DNA from: Teratosphaeria epicoccoides
Taxonomy: Eukaryota > Ascomycota > Dothideomycetes > Mycosphaerellales > Teratosphaeriaceae
DNA length: 64,000 nt
Direction: 5' to 3'
NCBI GenBank assembly: GCA_021401465.1
Contig: JADDMT010000110.1
Span: 30,682 to 94,681 of the forward strand
The notes under the pieces are model-generated. The model did not search any database. It saw nothing but the letters and a program-made list of their open reading frames with translations, and had not been told where the DNA came from. This document shows, piece by piece, positions 30,152 to 40,189 of this stretch (its first letter is position 1; each line of letters begins with the position of its first letter). A program made the position numbers and the translations under genes.

Positions 30152-30679
30152 TTAAATCTTGCAACAACTCCTCTCATACATATACCGCTCGCAGTGAGTC
30201 CACATCGCCTTTTCGATCTTCATCTGCTTCGCCTTCATGCTGTGGCCGGTATCGTCGTCCTGCTTCTTGTCTGCAGCTACTAATGGTTTGCACAGGGTGT
30301 CTATCGAGGCATCGTTTATTGCGTCCTCACTAAATCCAAAGACCTCATCGACCGCCGCCTGGCCATTGTGATCGAGAAAGTCGTGAAGAGCGGCAAGAGC
30401 ATACACAGTTTTGATTTGGACCTCGATACCAGAGCTCTTGGATGGATTCTCTGCAAGAACCGGCTGAGGTGCCTTCACAGTACCGGACTTTCTTCCTCTA
30501 TGGCTCCCGTCTCGACGTGTCAAACACGTCGCGGTCAACCTGGCGTGTTGAGGCCAATTCCAAAATGGCATTGAGCATAATGACCAATCACAAAACAAAG
30601 TGCCTGCGTCCAATTGGCTCAGGATAGTGGATGCAGGCGAGGATTTCGGCCGCACTTGCACCTCATCAACGTCGCACAC
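30152..30679 (-). pseudogene. Possible PIF/Harbinger-like transposase C-terminal fragment
   Basis: The open minus frame of 175 codons holds VQIKTVYALAALHDFLDH after a basic linker, and before it WNWPQHARL. Fungal Harbinger-type DDE transposases have a similar order (FN.RH..LR, then a basic linker, then V.ALAALHNFI). The preceding DDE segment could not be found. The tail (KAKQMKIEKAMWTHCERYMY) is helical. The fragment could equally be the end of an unknown gene. Confidence 0.3.
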
Positions 30680-31908
30680 CTGTCATCGATGGCATTTGGT
30701 TGCTCATGGCTCCTAACACATTGGATGATTGTCGAAGCCGGTCGAATTGTTATCGGGAATGATTGCTTCCCGCGAGATATCGTTGCGGCTGTCAACGTTT
30801 GGGCTTCCCCGTGGACCACTTGGGTATCTGACTGCACCAAGTCAATGCATTGGCCCGCCTCTCGCGGGACCCATCCGGTTCACTCGCCAGCTACTCTTGA
30901 TTAGGTCCATTGATTGGTGTTGAGGTTTTGATCAACGATCTGCACGTTTCACAGCATCGGGTAGTTGAAACGAGGATATCTTTGACTGGCAACCACAGCA
31001 GAATCTCTTCGAGCAGCTTTGCTAAATGCCAACTCAGCCGAGTTCATGCAGGGCGTGCTAATGCTCGAGTGTCTGTCTAATCACGTCCATCGGTATTGGC
31101 ACATGTCAAAGCTAGTGGCTGTTGGTCCAAGAGATGTCTTAGACATGCCGCTGCTGCCTGCACCAAGTCTCGTCAAGAAATGATCAAAGCCAGTCGTGAG
31201 AGCCACGCGCCCTGGATTCTAATATGGTCGGATGCGGTATACTATGCATCACGTTGTATGTCTAGCAGAATTCGATCGGGTGTGTGTATACTATACAACA
31301 CGTCGATCTGTGTATACACATATACTCAACACAATTTGATTGGATATGCAATAGTATACACTACGTCAGTCTGTGTACAATCCCGCCCCAGTGCGTGGAA
31401 CGGACGTTTGTGAGTCACGCCTACGATGAGACTTGATCATTGAACAGGCGCTAATGCAGTGTTCAGAGGCTGCAAGCCTACAAGCCTGTAAGACTCAGGC
31501 GACACTCTCGTCCAATAAATCTGGACGCTAAAGTACGCCTCAAACTCGCTAGAACAGAAGGATGCAAGGAGGGTGTCTCACAGACCTTCGCCGTGGGCAA
31601 GGCGTAAAACATAGTCGTCCAGCTGCGCAACGAGCAATCTCCTGCGCATAAGAATGGTATATGAGAATGGTATAGGTGAAGACCTCTAGGCTCATCTGTC
31701 TAAATAGCACGAGCGCACGGTTCACACGAGAGAGGAACTCTTCACTGATATGCTCATCTTCTCAACAAGCTATGCAAGATCCAGCCAATGACCGTAATGC
31801 TGAGCTCTGGCGAACTGCGCACTAGCTTAGCACTCATCTGCATAAAGAGCCGTAACCGCTACTCATCTATCTGTTTGTCTTTTCTTCCATGACAGGTCCG
31901 CAGCCTAG
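30680..31908. other. Intergenic; short gtatac-rich repeat cluster
   Basis: No gene is supported. Between about 31,235 and 31,385 the words gtatactat, gtgtgtata and acgtc(a/g)(a/g)tctgtgtata recur three times in a diverged ~60-bp unit. Function unknown. Confidence 0.4.
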
Positions 31909-32277
31909 ATGCACAAAATGTCGGCCCCTAATGTCTCTGAATGGATCAAGAACAACACAGCAAGTCGGGAGTCCAGTCCACCTTGTCCTCTATGCTTACT
32001 TTCCGATGAACGAAAAGTTTTTTGCAGTGCCGACAATCTCAAAAGACACTGCCTCGACATCCACGCTCAGAAACTTTCCTGTATCCTACAAAGCATAGCC
32101 GCTCTTGGTTACAACCTCAATTCGCTCGACACGCCTATGTATCCGCAGAGCGTCCGCACAATGTCCTCCTACCAAGACTTCACCTACACTGGACTATTCC
32201 AGCAGGTGTCAACGATGCAAGGCAAACCGCCCACATCAGAAATCCATCGGCGGCAACTCTATTCGTATAAGAAGTGA
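31909..32277 (+). CDS. Small zinc-finger-like hypothetical protein
   Basis: Intronless frame of 122 aa; the start may be the ATG at 31,909 or the one at 31,918 (MSAPNVSEW). The centre reads CPLCLLSDERK then FCSADNLKRHCLDIH. A Cys-x2-Cys pair followed by Arg-His-x4-His over a helix is close to a C2H2 finger with a longer loop. The remainder is polar with Tyr/Ser. A nucleic-acid or protein-binding role is likely. It lies 50 bp upstream of the F-box gene on the same strand. Confidence 0.55.
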   Translation: MHKMSAPNVSEWIKNNTASRESSPPCPLCLLSDERKVFCSADNLKRHCLDIHAQKLSCILQSIAALGYNLNSLDTPMYPQSVRTMSSYQDFTYTGLFQQVSTMQGKPPTSEIHRRQLYSYKK

Positions 32278-32329
32278 CGAGCCGGTGAATGGCTCTTTCT
32301 CCCTCCGTTGACATTTTCTATATGCCAAC

Positions 32330-33250
32330 ATGTCTTCAAAAACCAATGTCCTCTTCTCGCCAGAGCTGCTTGAGGCTATTTTCTGTTATTTTTCAACAAA
32401 GGAGATACTCTGCGCTGCTGCTCAGACATGCCACTTCTGGTACGATATGCTAGAGGCTTCGCCAAAGCTCAGGGCCAACATCTTGATTAAAGCAAGGGAC
32501 CAGAACAAGCCTCCCAAAGATCTTGTTTGTCCGTTTCACTATCTGGAGAAGACGCAAGAGAACACTGATACCGAAGTGGGGCCGTTGTATGCGGTGCAGC
32601 TAGCGCTGAACCCGATCATTCGAAAGGCGCCGAAGAAAAAGATCGCAGAACGAAGAGTATGGTTTAGCAAGTTCTAGACGAGCAGCTTCACCATCACGCG
32701 GCCCGGTCGTTGACCTGTTCTACCCTGGAGCGACGTCAGCTCCATGCTCACTGCCAATGAGCTTGAAGCGTACTGCTTCACTACTTTCTTCGGCGAGAGG
32801 CTGATCGACGTAAGCGATACTACGGCAGTCCTGGGCGATCGCAGGCATGTCAATCAACAGTTCAAGCCTGATAAATCAGTCCAGGACCATTGGAGCGAGA
32901 TCGAGACACCCATCGTATGTCGAAAAGACAGTAAGCTTGTCGATCAGAAGCCTTCCTGGCAACGCATGTTTGCGACACGACCGCCGTGTACATGTGTTTT
33001 GGTCTCACTTTTTGCCTGTTAGGCAACAGACACGCCAGATGGGGAAGAGTTGCATGAAAGCGAATTTGAGGCGTCAGCTTTCAGTGCTACCGGTGTTACC
33101 TTAGGTGACCTTGATTGGGTGAGCATGTCAATGTTCGAAGGATGGTTGCAAAGTGTGGCTCCTGAAGCATTGAGCAACGAGACCTCTCTGAGTCTGACCT
33201 TCAATGTTAATATGCAACGTTGTAATCATACGAGTGGGGTTACTGTGTAG
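32330..33250 (+). CDS. F-box protein, three exons
   Basis: Residues 6-48 are a good F-box (LFSPELLEAIFCYFSTKEIL, then AAQTCHFWYDMLEASPKL). F-box proteins recruit substrates to SCF ubiquitin ligases. The frame meets TAG at 32,675, but protein-like sequence continues in the same frame (EAYCFTTFFGERLIDVSD). Best model: exon 1 to 32,656; intron 32,657-32,761 (donor GTATGG, acceptor ATGAG); exon 2 to 32,930; intron 32,931-33,029 (strong donor GTAAGC, acceptor AACAG); exon 3 33,030-33,250, ending TAG. All phases agree. An alternative first acceptor at 32,739 exists with a poorer donor. The C-terminal half is acidic with a W-containing SMFEGWLQSV helix and no known repeat domain. Confidence 0.65.
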
Positions 33251-33599
33251 CGACACATAAAGCGTCGCAACGTCAGGCTGCAGACAGATCATGTCTCGAG
33301 GGTTGTTGTATCAGCTAGGATTGTTCCGAAGCGAGCATTCTGCTCGCGTGAACTGCGTACTTAGACTGTAGAAGCGTTGCGTCGATGCTTCATTGATTGC
33401 AACGTTGGCGCCACAGACGCCACGGATTCTCAACAGATCAGGATCTGATCTGTCCATTGATCTTGGATGCTTAATGCCTAGCATGGAGCATCGCATGATT
33501 CCAACAAAGGATCCAACCTACCTAAGTAATAATCGCTGCTCCGGCCCCATCAAGGATACAAGGAGCAAATTGGATCACTCCGGAGGAATCGCTAATCGG

Positions 33600-33800
33600 G
33601 GCTAGCGATGCTGAGGCATTTGCATCTCCACTGTAGCCGCCGGCCAGATTTGTCTCCGTCATTAGCCGCACAGGGATGAGAATTGTCATGCATATGTAGC
33701 TCGATGCTGCAGGCACTAGCGAAGCTGAGGCATGTGCGTCTCCGCTGTAACCGACAAGATCTGTCTTCGTCATTAGCCGACGAGGAAAGAGCGATGTCAA
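33600..33800. repeat. Two-copy direct repeat, 114-bp period
   Basis: The word gctgaggca at 33,610 recurs at 33,724, followed in both copies by tctcc(a/g)ctgta.cc and cttcgtcattagccg-like sequence. 114 bp is 38 codons, and a minus frame (about 33,971-33,522) reads both copies in register (RLMTETNLAGGYSGDA and RLMTKTDLVGYSGDA). That suggests a former coding repeat, but no gene model is otherwise supported there. Confidence 0.6.
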
Positions 33801-34395
33801 AGTACTCAAACATGCACCTCTCCTAACACTAGTCAAGCTTTCAAAATCCCTGCCGCGACGGGCCAGGAGCGGGCGAAGAGAACGAAGCCAGCATGTCATA
33901 AAGGATTCGATATCCTGCTTAATCGTCCACCTGCTTGTGTCGTCGCTCTTCAGGTAACTTAGAAGCAACATGTGAGCTCATAGACACGATATAGGTTGTT
34001 AGTACTGACCGATAGCAAGGTGCACCCAAACGACGACGATCAAAGTCGTTATCGATGCGAATGGAAGAAGACGCACAGTCACAGAAGTCAGGCGAGTGGA
34101 TTGTGGCAGAGCCAGCTGCCCAACTTCAGACAGAAACCCAAATCGTCGTCGCCAGCAGCAATCTTTGCCATCACGTCCGGATCTAAAATGTAGATGAGGG
34201 GGGAGGGCTTCGGCATTAATGTACACAGACAAAGGTTAGTTGGTCCCTTCAAGGGGCACGGAAGGCGTTGAGGCTGATAGAAAACCAGCATTGCCAGGGA
34301 GAGACAAGGGGAGAAGCTCATGTTCAAGAAGTAGAATGGATTGGAATAAATTATCTCGAGCTTGAAGTTGTATCGCGTTACAACATGTTCTACTT
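33801..34395. other. Intergenic, no supportable gene
   Basis: A few minus-strand frames overlap the 3' side of the kinase-like gene, but none has domain or exon support. Confidence 0.35.
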
Positions 34396-35235
34396 TCACA
34401 CCATGTTGTCAATGCGTCCTTGAGCATCTGCCATCCAGCTCTCAAGTTTTGCCAATGCCGTAAGATCGTTCTGAGCTGCCGATTCAAAACAGCTCTCGTC
34501 CGCCCAGCCAGGCGTACCGGCCGAGATGAGAGGCTCTCCAAACTTCCGGCACGACCCAAAGTCGAATATCACAGGTACATCGTCTCTTGTGAACCCAATA
34601 TTCATAGGGTTCAAGTCATTGTGTGCAAGGCCTAATGAGTGGAGATACTCAATGCCCCCCCTAATCTGCTTCATACAATCTTGAATATCAAGGCGACGAG
34701 GGTCATCTTCGAATCGGTATTGTAGAATGACCGCATACTTCTCTAGTATAATTCCTGTAATCCTCCCACGTCTTGACGTACAGCCAAAGTAATGTGCTAT
34801 GTTCGGATGGTGTTGGACTTTGAGTCGCTCCAGGATAAGAATCTCATCTAGAAATAAAGCAGGTAATAGCTTTGTCTCCTCCGAATCGTCGAGGCATAGG
34901 AGCTTTGGACGCTTGACATAATGCAAGTGGTCTTGGATTTCTGGCAGGTTGCAAATTGAGACCTGGGGAGTCGTGACAGGATATATTAGATAATCCGGCA
35001 CAGGATGTAGACTTTGCGTAATTGCCTCGATCGTCAAGTCGTACTTGCGTATGCCTGGAACCTGGCCGAACCATGCTGTGTCGTCGTCCGCGATGTAGGC
35101 AAACGTGCATCGTAAGACTTTGCCGCTTATAAAGTCTTCAACCTCGCAGAGATAGAGAAGATCGCATTTCGAAGTTATGACAGGTGCTTGCGCTTCGATC
35201 GCCGGCTCGTGTTGCATGATTTCCGGTCTCAGCAT
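34396..35235 (-). CDS. Divergent protein kinase-like protein
   Basis: Intronless, 279 aa from the ATG at 35,235 (a second ATG at 35,217 is possible). The C-lobe is clear: HPNIAHYFGC, LEKYAVIL hinge region, then HSLGLAHNDLNPMNIGF (the usual HRD is HND, but the catalytic Asp and the metal-binding Asn are kept), VIFDFGSC (DFG intact), and TPGWADE in place of APE. The N-lobe is shortened. No glycine loop or VAIK-type lysine is obvious; a Lys occurs in ETKLLPALFLDEILIL. It resembles the small kinase-like families expanded in filamentous ascomycetes. It could phosphorylate, since the catalytic Asp and DFG are present, but ATP anchoring is unclear. The opposite-strand frames are shadows. Confidence 0.75.
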   Translation of the reverse strand: MLRPEIMQHEPAIEAQAPVITSKCDLLYLCEVEDFISGKVLRCTFAYIADDDTAWFGQVPGIRKYDLTIEAITQSLHPVPDYLIYPVTTPQVSICNLPEIQDHLHYVKRPKLLCLDDSEETKLLPALFLDEILILERLKVQHHPNIAHYFGCTSRRGRITGIILEKYAVILQYRFEDDPRRLDIQDCMKQIRGGIEYLHSLGLAHNDLNPMNIGFTRDDVPVIFDFGSCRKFGEPLISAGTPGWADESCFESAAQNDLTALAKLESWMADAQGRIDNMV

Positions 35236-36168
35236 GTTGGTTCAAGAGTCGGGATATGCTGGAAAGGTTTCTCGTGGAGCAACTCAAGATGTTACGCTGA
35301 TCGAGTCTGTTTGCTTGTGGTAGCAATCCAAAGATGCGAGCGCAATTCGAAGGGGAACAGGAAGAAGTTCAGAACGCAAAATCACTAAGTGGGGATAGGT
35401 AAGCTCGGAACTCTCCACCTAGCCACCCTCCGCCTCCTTTGCCACTTCAGTGACCAAACAACCAACCACGGGCAGCTGTCGCTGAGTAGTATCGACGAGG
35501 AAGCGACCATGACGACACATGCTCAGATTGGCAGACATCCGAGGCAGTCCTATACTGGCACGCAATGGGATACGCTAAGGTGCCTTTGACCAGCACCAAC
35601 CTCGAGCACCGTGAAGAAGACGATACTCGCAGTCAACACAGCCTCATCATGCAATATTAGCAGTCGCGATCAACACAAGGTGGTCAGACATCGGCATTGT
35701 CTTGTGGCAAGGGCGCGTACTAATCGCGACTGTACATTCACCTCACACCCACCAAGCCAACACGACGCCGCTGCGCTTGTACAGTAAACCGCCATCGCGC
35801 AGCTCCGCCGCCATCCAGTCTCAGATCTCAGGTACTAGAAACATCCGCATTTCAAGGTCCACCAGATCAGAATACTACTGACTGGCAATGTCTTGGCAAT
35901 GTGCACCTCCTCTACCTCTGCCCATGTCACTATTCTGCAACGCCAGCCACTTTCAACAAGCACCGCGGATTGCTGGTGCCTTCGACGCATGTCTGAGTGC
36001 GGTCAAGAGCATACGGCGGTCTGGACTGGGAAGACTTTGCATAAGTGCTTTGATGCCGTACTTATACTTATCACACTTTCGCACGTGCGCCGTGGGTAGC
36101 CTCTACATCGACGCCGTCTGCGAGAACACCACTATCTTGTCAGTGCTTGCTGCTATGCCACATCTCAT
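35236..36168. other. Intergenic, no supportable gene
   Basis: Plus-strand frames at 35,389-35,589 and 35,888-36,187 are open, but without domain, exon or composition support. They may belong to the decayed gene that follows. Confidence 0.35.
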
Positions 36169-37381
36169 ATGTTTCGAGGCTTGCTGACCTGGCATTTGAC
36201 AAGAACTCTCGACTTCAACGATTTCGCAAAGAACCCTGGAATAATCTGTCATTCAACTGGTGATGCTGCACCAAGTAGTGATGCTGCGCAATCTGCTCCT
36301 ACTCCTGCTAACCCTCCTACGCCGATATCTACTCTTTCTGCTTTATTTGTACTAGCTAAGGCGACTGCGCAAGCTGAATAAGGCCAAGCCGATCCATCTG
36401 CAGCTGACAACCATGCGCGCGGTTGCCGCCGCGGTTGTAACAGTCGTCGTGCCTGCCACCCCGAGCACTTCCCGCTCTGGCTACGGGACCGCGTCGGTGT
36501 GTCCGAGGTCATCGCCGCACATCTCCAGAGCCTGCAAGGTAGCAGGCCCATTCTGTTCTTCCGTATCATTGTGGGGCTGAGTGGGCGTGGTCCACGGCAC
36601 GTTCGTCGGCGTGTCTGAGGTCATCCCCGAATATCTCCAAAGCCTGCAACGTGGCAAACCGATTCTGTTCTTCCGTGTCGTTGTGAAGCCGAGTGGGCGT
36701 GGTCCTGGGCACATTTGTCGGTGGCTGCGTTCTCTGGTAGATTGGGCACGCTGGGACACAGAGATTGACAGCTTGGTGGATCATGTGAATGATCTGGTGC
36801 CTGAAGTCTTTCAGCTGCATGCGCAAGTCAAGAAGGGAGCCAAGGACAAGCGCGAAGCCAAGGAGGCTTAGATGAAGCGCAAGGAGCGTGAGGCTAAGGA
36901 GGCAGCAAGAGCACTGCTCCAACAGGGCACCACTATCCGGTCGCAGGCTTCTTCGCAGAGAACCTTAGTCAACGACCGCCGTGCACAGCTGCAGAGAGAT
37001 CTTTCGCAATCCAGCACCAGGTTGCAAGTGCGCCGCACCGTCATGCTCATCTTCAAGAGCAGGCTCCTTTAAACCAAATCACTGTCTCGCCAAGGACACG
37101 TTCTGGTCGTCCTGTCAAAGTCTCAACCAGAGGCGCTGAGGCGTTTGGATGGCGACCTGGCCTTCAATTTGATCCGTCGAAGTCTGCTGCGCAAGGTGGT
37201 CCTGCTGCGCAATCCGGTGATGCTGCCGACCCTGCTACCGACAGTCCTGCCACTGACACTCCTGCCAACCCTGCTGCGCCAACTGGTGATGTGTCGCAAT
37301 CTGCTCCAGCTCCTGCCAACCCTCCAGCGCCTACTGGCAATGCTGCGCCAACTGCCGTATCTGCTCTAACGTTCTACCACT
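36169..37381 (+). pseudogene. Decayed Ala/Pro/Thr-rich protein with a charged helix
   Basis: The plus strand carries coding-like sequence in shifting frames. An Ala/Pro/Thr region (PSSDAAQSAPTPANPPTP) ends at a TAA where CAA fits. Then comes a segment GVSEVIAAHLQSLQ that is duplicated (112-bp repeat, next entry) and so changes frame. After it are a charged helix (VKKGAKDKREAKEA, TAG, MKRKEREAKEAARALLQ) and, in a third frame, ITVSPRTRSGRPVKVSTRG followed by a second Ala/Pro/Thr region near 37,190-37,380. Some stops are TAG/TAA at likely Gln positions. It looks like one old gene of about 400 codons, damaged by a tandem duplication and point mutations. No family is recognised. Confidence 0.4.
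36499..36722 (+). repeat. Head-to-tail 112-bp tandem duplication
   Basis: Anchors gtgt(c/t)(c/t)gaggtcatc at 36,499 and 36,611, ttctgttcttccgt at 36,551 and 36,663, and gtgggcgtgg at 36,581 and 36,693 all repeat at 112 bp. The two copies are adjacent and differ at a modest number of sites. Because 112 is not a multiple of three, the duplication itself breaks the reading frame that both copies encode. Confidence 0.8.
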
Positions 37382-37796
37382 AGACCAACAGGAGATACGC
37401 TATGATTCGCGCGTTCGTTGGTGTTAAACAATTAGCTTATATCCTGGGGATAGCTGTCCAAAAGAGGAAGGTAGGTGGGGCAGCAGTGAGGTGATGACGG
37501 TATCGTACCAAGCAGTAGGGCAGCGAGGTGGCAGAGTAGCGAGGTACAGGGGCCAGGGCGGTGACGTCGCATGGCGGTGATGTTGCACGGCGGTGATGAG
37601 GCAGCAGCGAGGTGCAGGGCGGTGAGGCGGCAGGGCAGAGATGTCGTGAGATGGCAGGGCGGTGAGACAGCGACGCATACTGTGACAATCAGCTCGCAGG
37701 GACAGGGGGGTAGCCAATCCATCAGAACACAATTGATTCATAACACTATCCAACTATTACACCAACGCCCTTATCGTATCGCTCGTCCGCATCGCA

Positions 37797-38045
37797 TGAA
37801 GCAGTCGTATCGTGAAGCAGTCGTATCGTAAAGCAGTCGTATCGTGAAGCAGTCGTATCGTGAAGCAGTCGTATCGTGAAGCAGTCGTATCGTGAAGCAG
37901 TCGTATCGTGAAGCAGTCGTAACGTGAAGCAGTCGTATCGCATGGAGCTGCCATCGCATGAAGCCGTATCACTCAATGGTATCGTATCGCTCAATCGTAT
38001 CGCTCAATCGTATGGCATGAAGTCGTATGGCATGAAGTCGTATGG
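37797..38045. repeat. 16-bp minisatellite and related short repeats
   Basis: Nine copies of gcagtcgtatcgtgaa, almost perfect, run from 37,801 to about 37,944. They are followed by a looser array of tatcgctcaatcg and agtcgtatggcatga units to 38,045. On the minus strand the frame stays open through the array (Tyr-Asp-Cys-Phe-Thr steps), which is only because the unit lacks stops in several frames. Low sequence divergence shows recent expansion. Confidence 0.85.
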
Positions 38046-38051
38046 CATCTG

Positions 38052-38421
38052 TCAATTGCCGCCACCAGTCGCATGCACAATCTCAACCGCCTCATCACCA
38101 ATCAATTGGAATTCGTTGTCTTCATCCATCGCAGGATCAGCCCACTCGTGGTCATCATTTGCATTGATGACTGCCAAGCTGGCAGGGCCACTGTCACCAT
38201 CGCCGTCAAGGTGGCTGCTCAAGTCCTCGCCTGCAGTGCCATCGTCATTCATACCAACAGCTGTGGCCAGGTTAAGTGCATTCAACTGCTCCACCTTCTT
38301 GGCGAGACCAATTGGGTGACGCCTCTGGCAACACTGAGGTCATGCGTAGTCGCAAGCGTAGCGGCGTCTATGACTCGTTCGTTTGCACTGTTCAAATCAG
38401 TGCCCGTGGGCGTGCTGACCC
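38052..38421 (-). other. Acidic coding-like remnant
   Basis: A minus frame ending at 38,052 reads LDGDGDSGPASLAVINANDD and DEDNEFQLIGDEAVEIVHA, with strong acidic protein character, preceded by KKVEQLNALNLATAVG. An upstream start or exon could not be set because the sequence overlaps the 3' end of the APH-type gene in another frame. It could be the tail of a transposase or an unknown gene. Confidence 0.3.
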
Positions 38422-39920
38422 TCAGTCCTGTTGTCCGCCCTCGCCCAGTATCTGGTCCAAATCGGGGACGGATTCGTATCCATCTAAAATGCGCTGCAAC
38501 CACTCCCTTTTTCCCTGCAGCAGATCGTCATATAGCTTCCGGTGGCGAAGCTTGAGCTGGACAAATGATTTCACTTCTTCCAGGGCGGTTTCTTCGATAA
38601 GCTGAGCAAGCTCCGGCATATGTAGGCAAAGCTGCTGAAAGGGTACATTTGTCGGACCATTGAACGCATCCCGCATCATCTGGTAAAACCAGGCTGATCC
38701 ATCGTCTTTGCTGCGTTTTAAGTAGTCCGATGGCGAGCGGTCAGCCATGTAGGAAGGGCCTAGGACCTGCTCCTCCTGATCTTTGAGCTGCCGTATGTAG
38801 ATATCCAAGTATTTGTTGTATCGAACGAGAACACTGCTATCCTCCCACATACTAGGAGACTGTATAAGTAACCACCGAGGAGCAGACCACAGCAATTCTC
38901 TGGGACCAGCATATGTCCATTCCCAATCGATCACCCCAACGATTTGGAGATCTTCAGCATTATTCACGATCATGTTCGCTGGGCCGAAATCGTCGCAGAT
39001 CAGTTTGAACGGCTCGTGGTGGCTGAACGATGATGCTAAACGGGGTAGCAGCACCCGCCGAATCGCTTTCCAGGCTTTGTATTTGCTCGCAGCATCTTCC
39101 TCATCGTCGACAGAATTCAGCTGTCTTGTTAGTTGCTGTACATCTTGCTCTATGACGAAACTGAAGTATTCTGTTGTCGATGAGAAGGTCCGCCCAGGTT
39201 CCCCTTCGCCAAGTTAGCTACTATCGACCAGAAAGGCTCAGGCAGCGCACCGAAGACATCAATTCCACCAACGTTAAGTATTTCGTGCGATTTGAAGGTA
39301 AACGGCCTCGCGCGGACGCTGATCGGGCCTTGTCCATTTCCCTCGTGAGACGACAGGCATGGACTGCCAATGCGATCGAAATCTAGCTTCGACAGCTGGA
39401 GCTGTATATGAGCAATTTGGCGGTATATTTTCTCGATGTCGTCGTCGCTAATGTCTTCCCTCATCATCCTGGAATTGTCGCACTGATGATTGCTAAGGAT
39501 GTCACCAAGGCTGACGCCTTCCATAAATGAGGTGATCAAAAATGGTCCAAGGCCAAGAGAATTGTCGGCAGCTGAGCCCCAAGCGATCACTCTCGGAATC
39601 GGCACGCTGGTTCGATTGTAGACGAGGTTCATGACCTCGACCTCCCGCGCAAGCTTCTCGTCGGGATACTTGACGCGCCCGATCATGGGAAATCTCACCG
39701 CGCAGGCTTCCCCATCGTCCAACACAACTTTGCAGGTGAGGTTGAAAGAGCCATGTTGATCGCTCAAACTGCTCTCGCCTACGACGCGGCATGGTAATTT
39801 CTTCGGATGCTGTAAGGAAACCCATTCGGGCAGTCGCGTGTTGCGGCACTCCCGATATCTGCTTAACCAGACGCGGAGTATGATGTCATTTTCTATCGTG
39901 CAGCGTTCATCGAAATCCAT
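38422..39920 (-). pseudogene. Aminoglycoside phosphotransferase (APH)-family protein with one-base frameshift
   Basis: APH-family (PF01636-type) proteins are kinase-fold phosphotransferases, expanded in fungi, of mostly unknown substrate. The N-lobe part (39,920 to about 39,192) starts MDFDERC and has CAVRFPMIGRVKYPDEKL with the ATP lysine region, then SVPIPRVIAWG and LGLGPFLITSFMEGVSLG. The C-lobe (about 39,189-38,422) has LICDDFGPANMIVNN (catalytic Asp and Asn), GVIDWEWTYAGP (metal Asp) and a long helical tail ending GEGGQQD. The two halves are in different frames and meet at 39,190 (..NLGG / TFSSTTEYFSF). No intron fits there; loss of one base explains it. Everything else is intact, so either the gene died recently or the base is a sequence error. 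Confidence 0.75.
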
Positions 39921-40189
39921 GTTTCCTCCAGCGCCGCGGTAACAGTTCGTGCAATAATAGGAAGAAGGCAAGTTGGACAAGTTGGACAAGCCGTGGCTAA
40001 GCAGCTCTGTTGTTCATGTGCAGCACCGCAGGGGTCTATGATGGAATGACGGCGGTCCAAATGTGCCAATTCCACATGAGGGGTGTTCTCCCACATCAAG
40101 AATCGACCTTCTAACACCTATATAGGCCTATATACCTATCGACAATAATCTATCAGCACTAATATCGTTGTTGTTTTCACCATGCTACC
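39921..40189. other. Border between gene region and RIP block
   Basis: Upstream flank of the APH-type gene. It contains a small duplication (gcaagttggacaagttggacaagc, about 39,968-39,991). From about 40,110 composition shifts to the TAG/CTA-rich pattern that lasts to the window end. Confidence 0.5.

Noticed and set aside
37145..37369. Leu/Pro-rich 74-codon plus-strand frame
   Set aside because: It is the shifted-frame reading of an Ala/Pro/Thr repeat region; the Ala/Pro frame is longer and consistent with the upstream sequence.
37424..37753. Several overlapping minus frames rich in His/Pro/Leu
   Set aside because: They arise from G-rich short repeats (ggcggtgaggcggcagggc-like) and have no start, intron or domain support.
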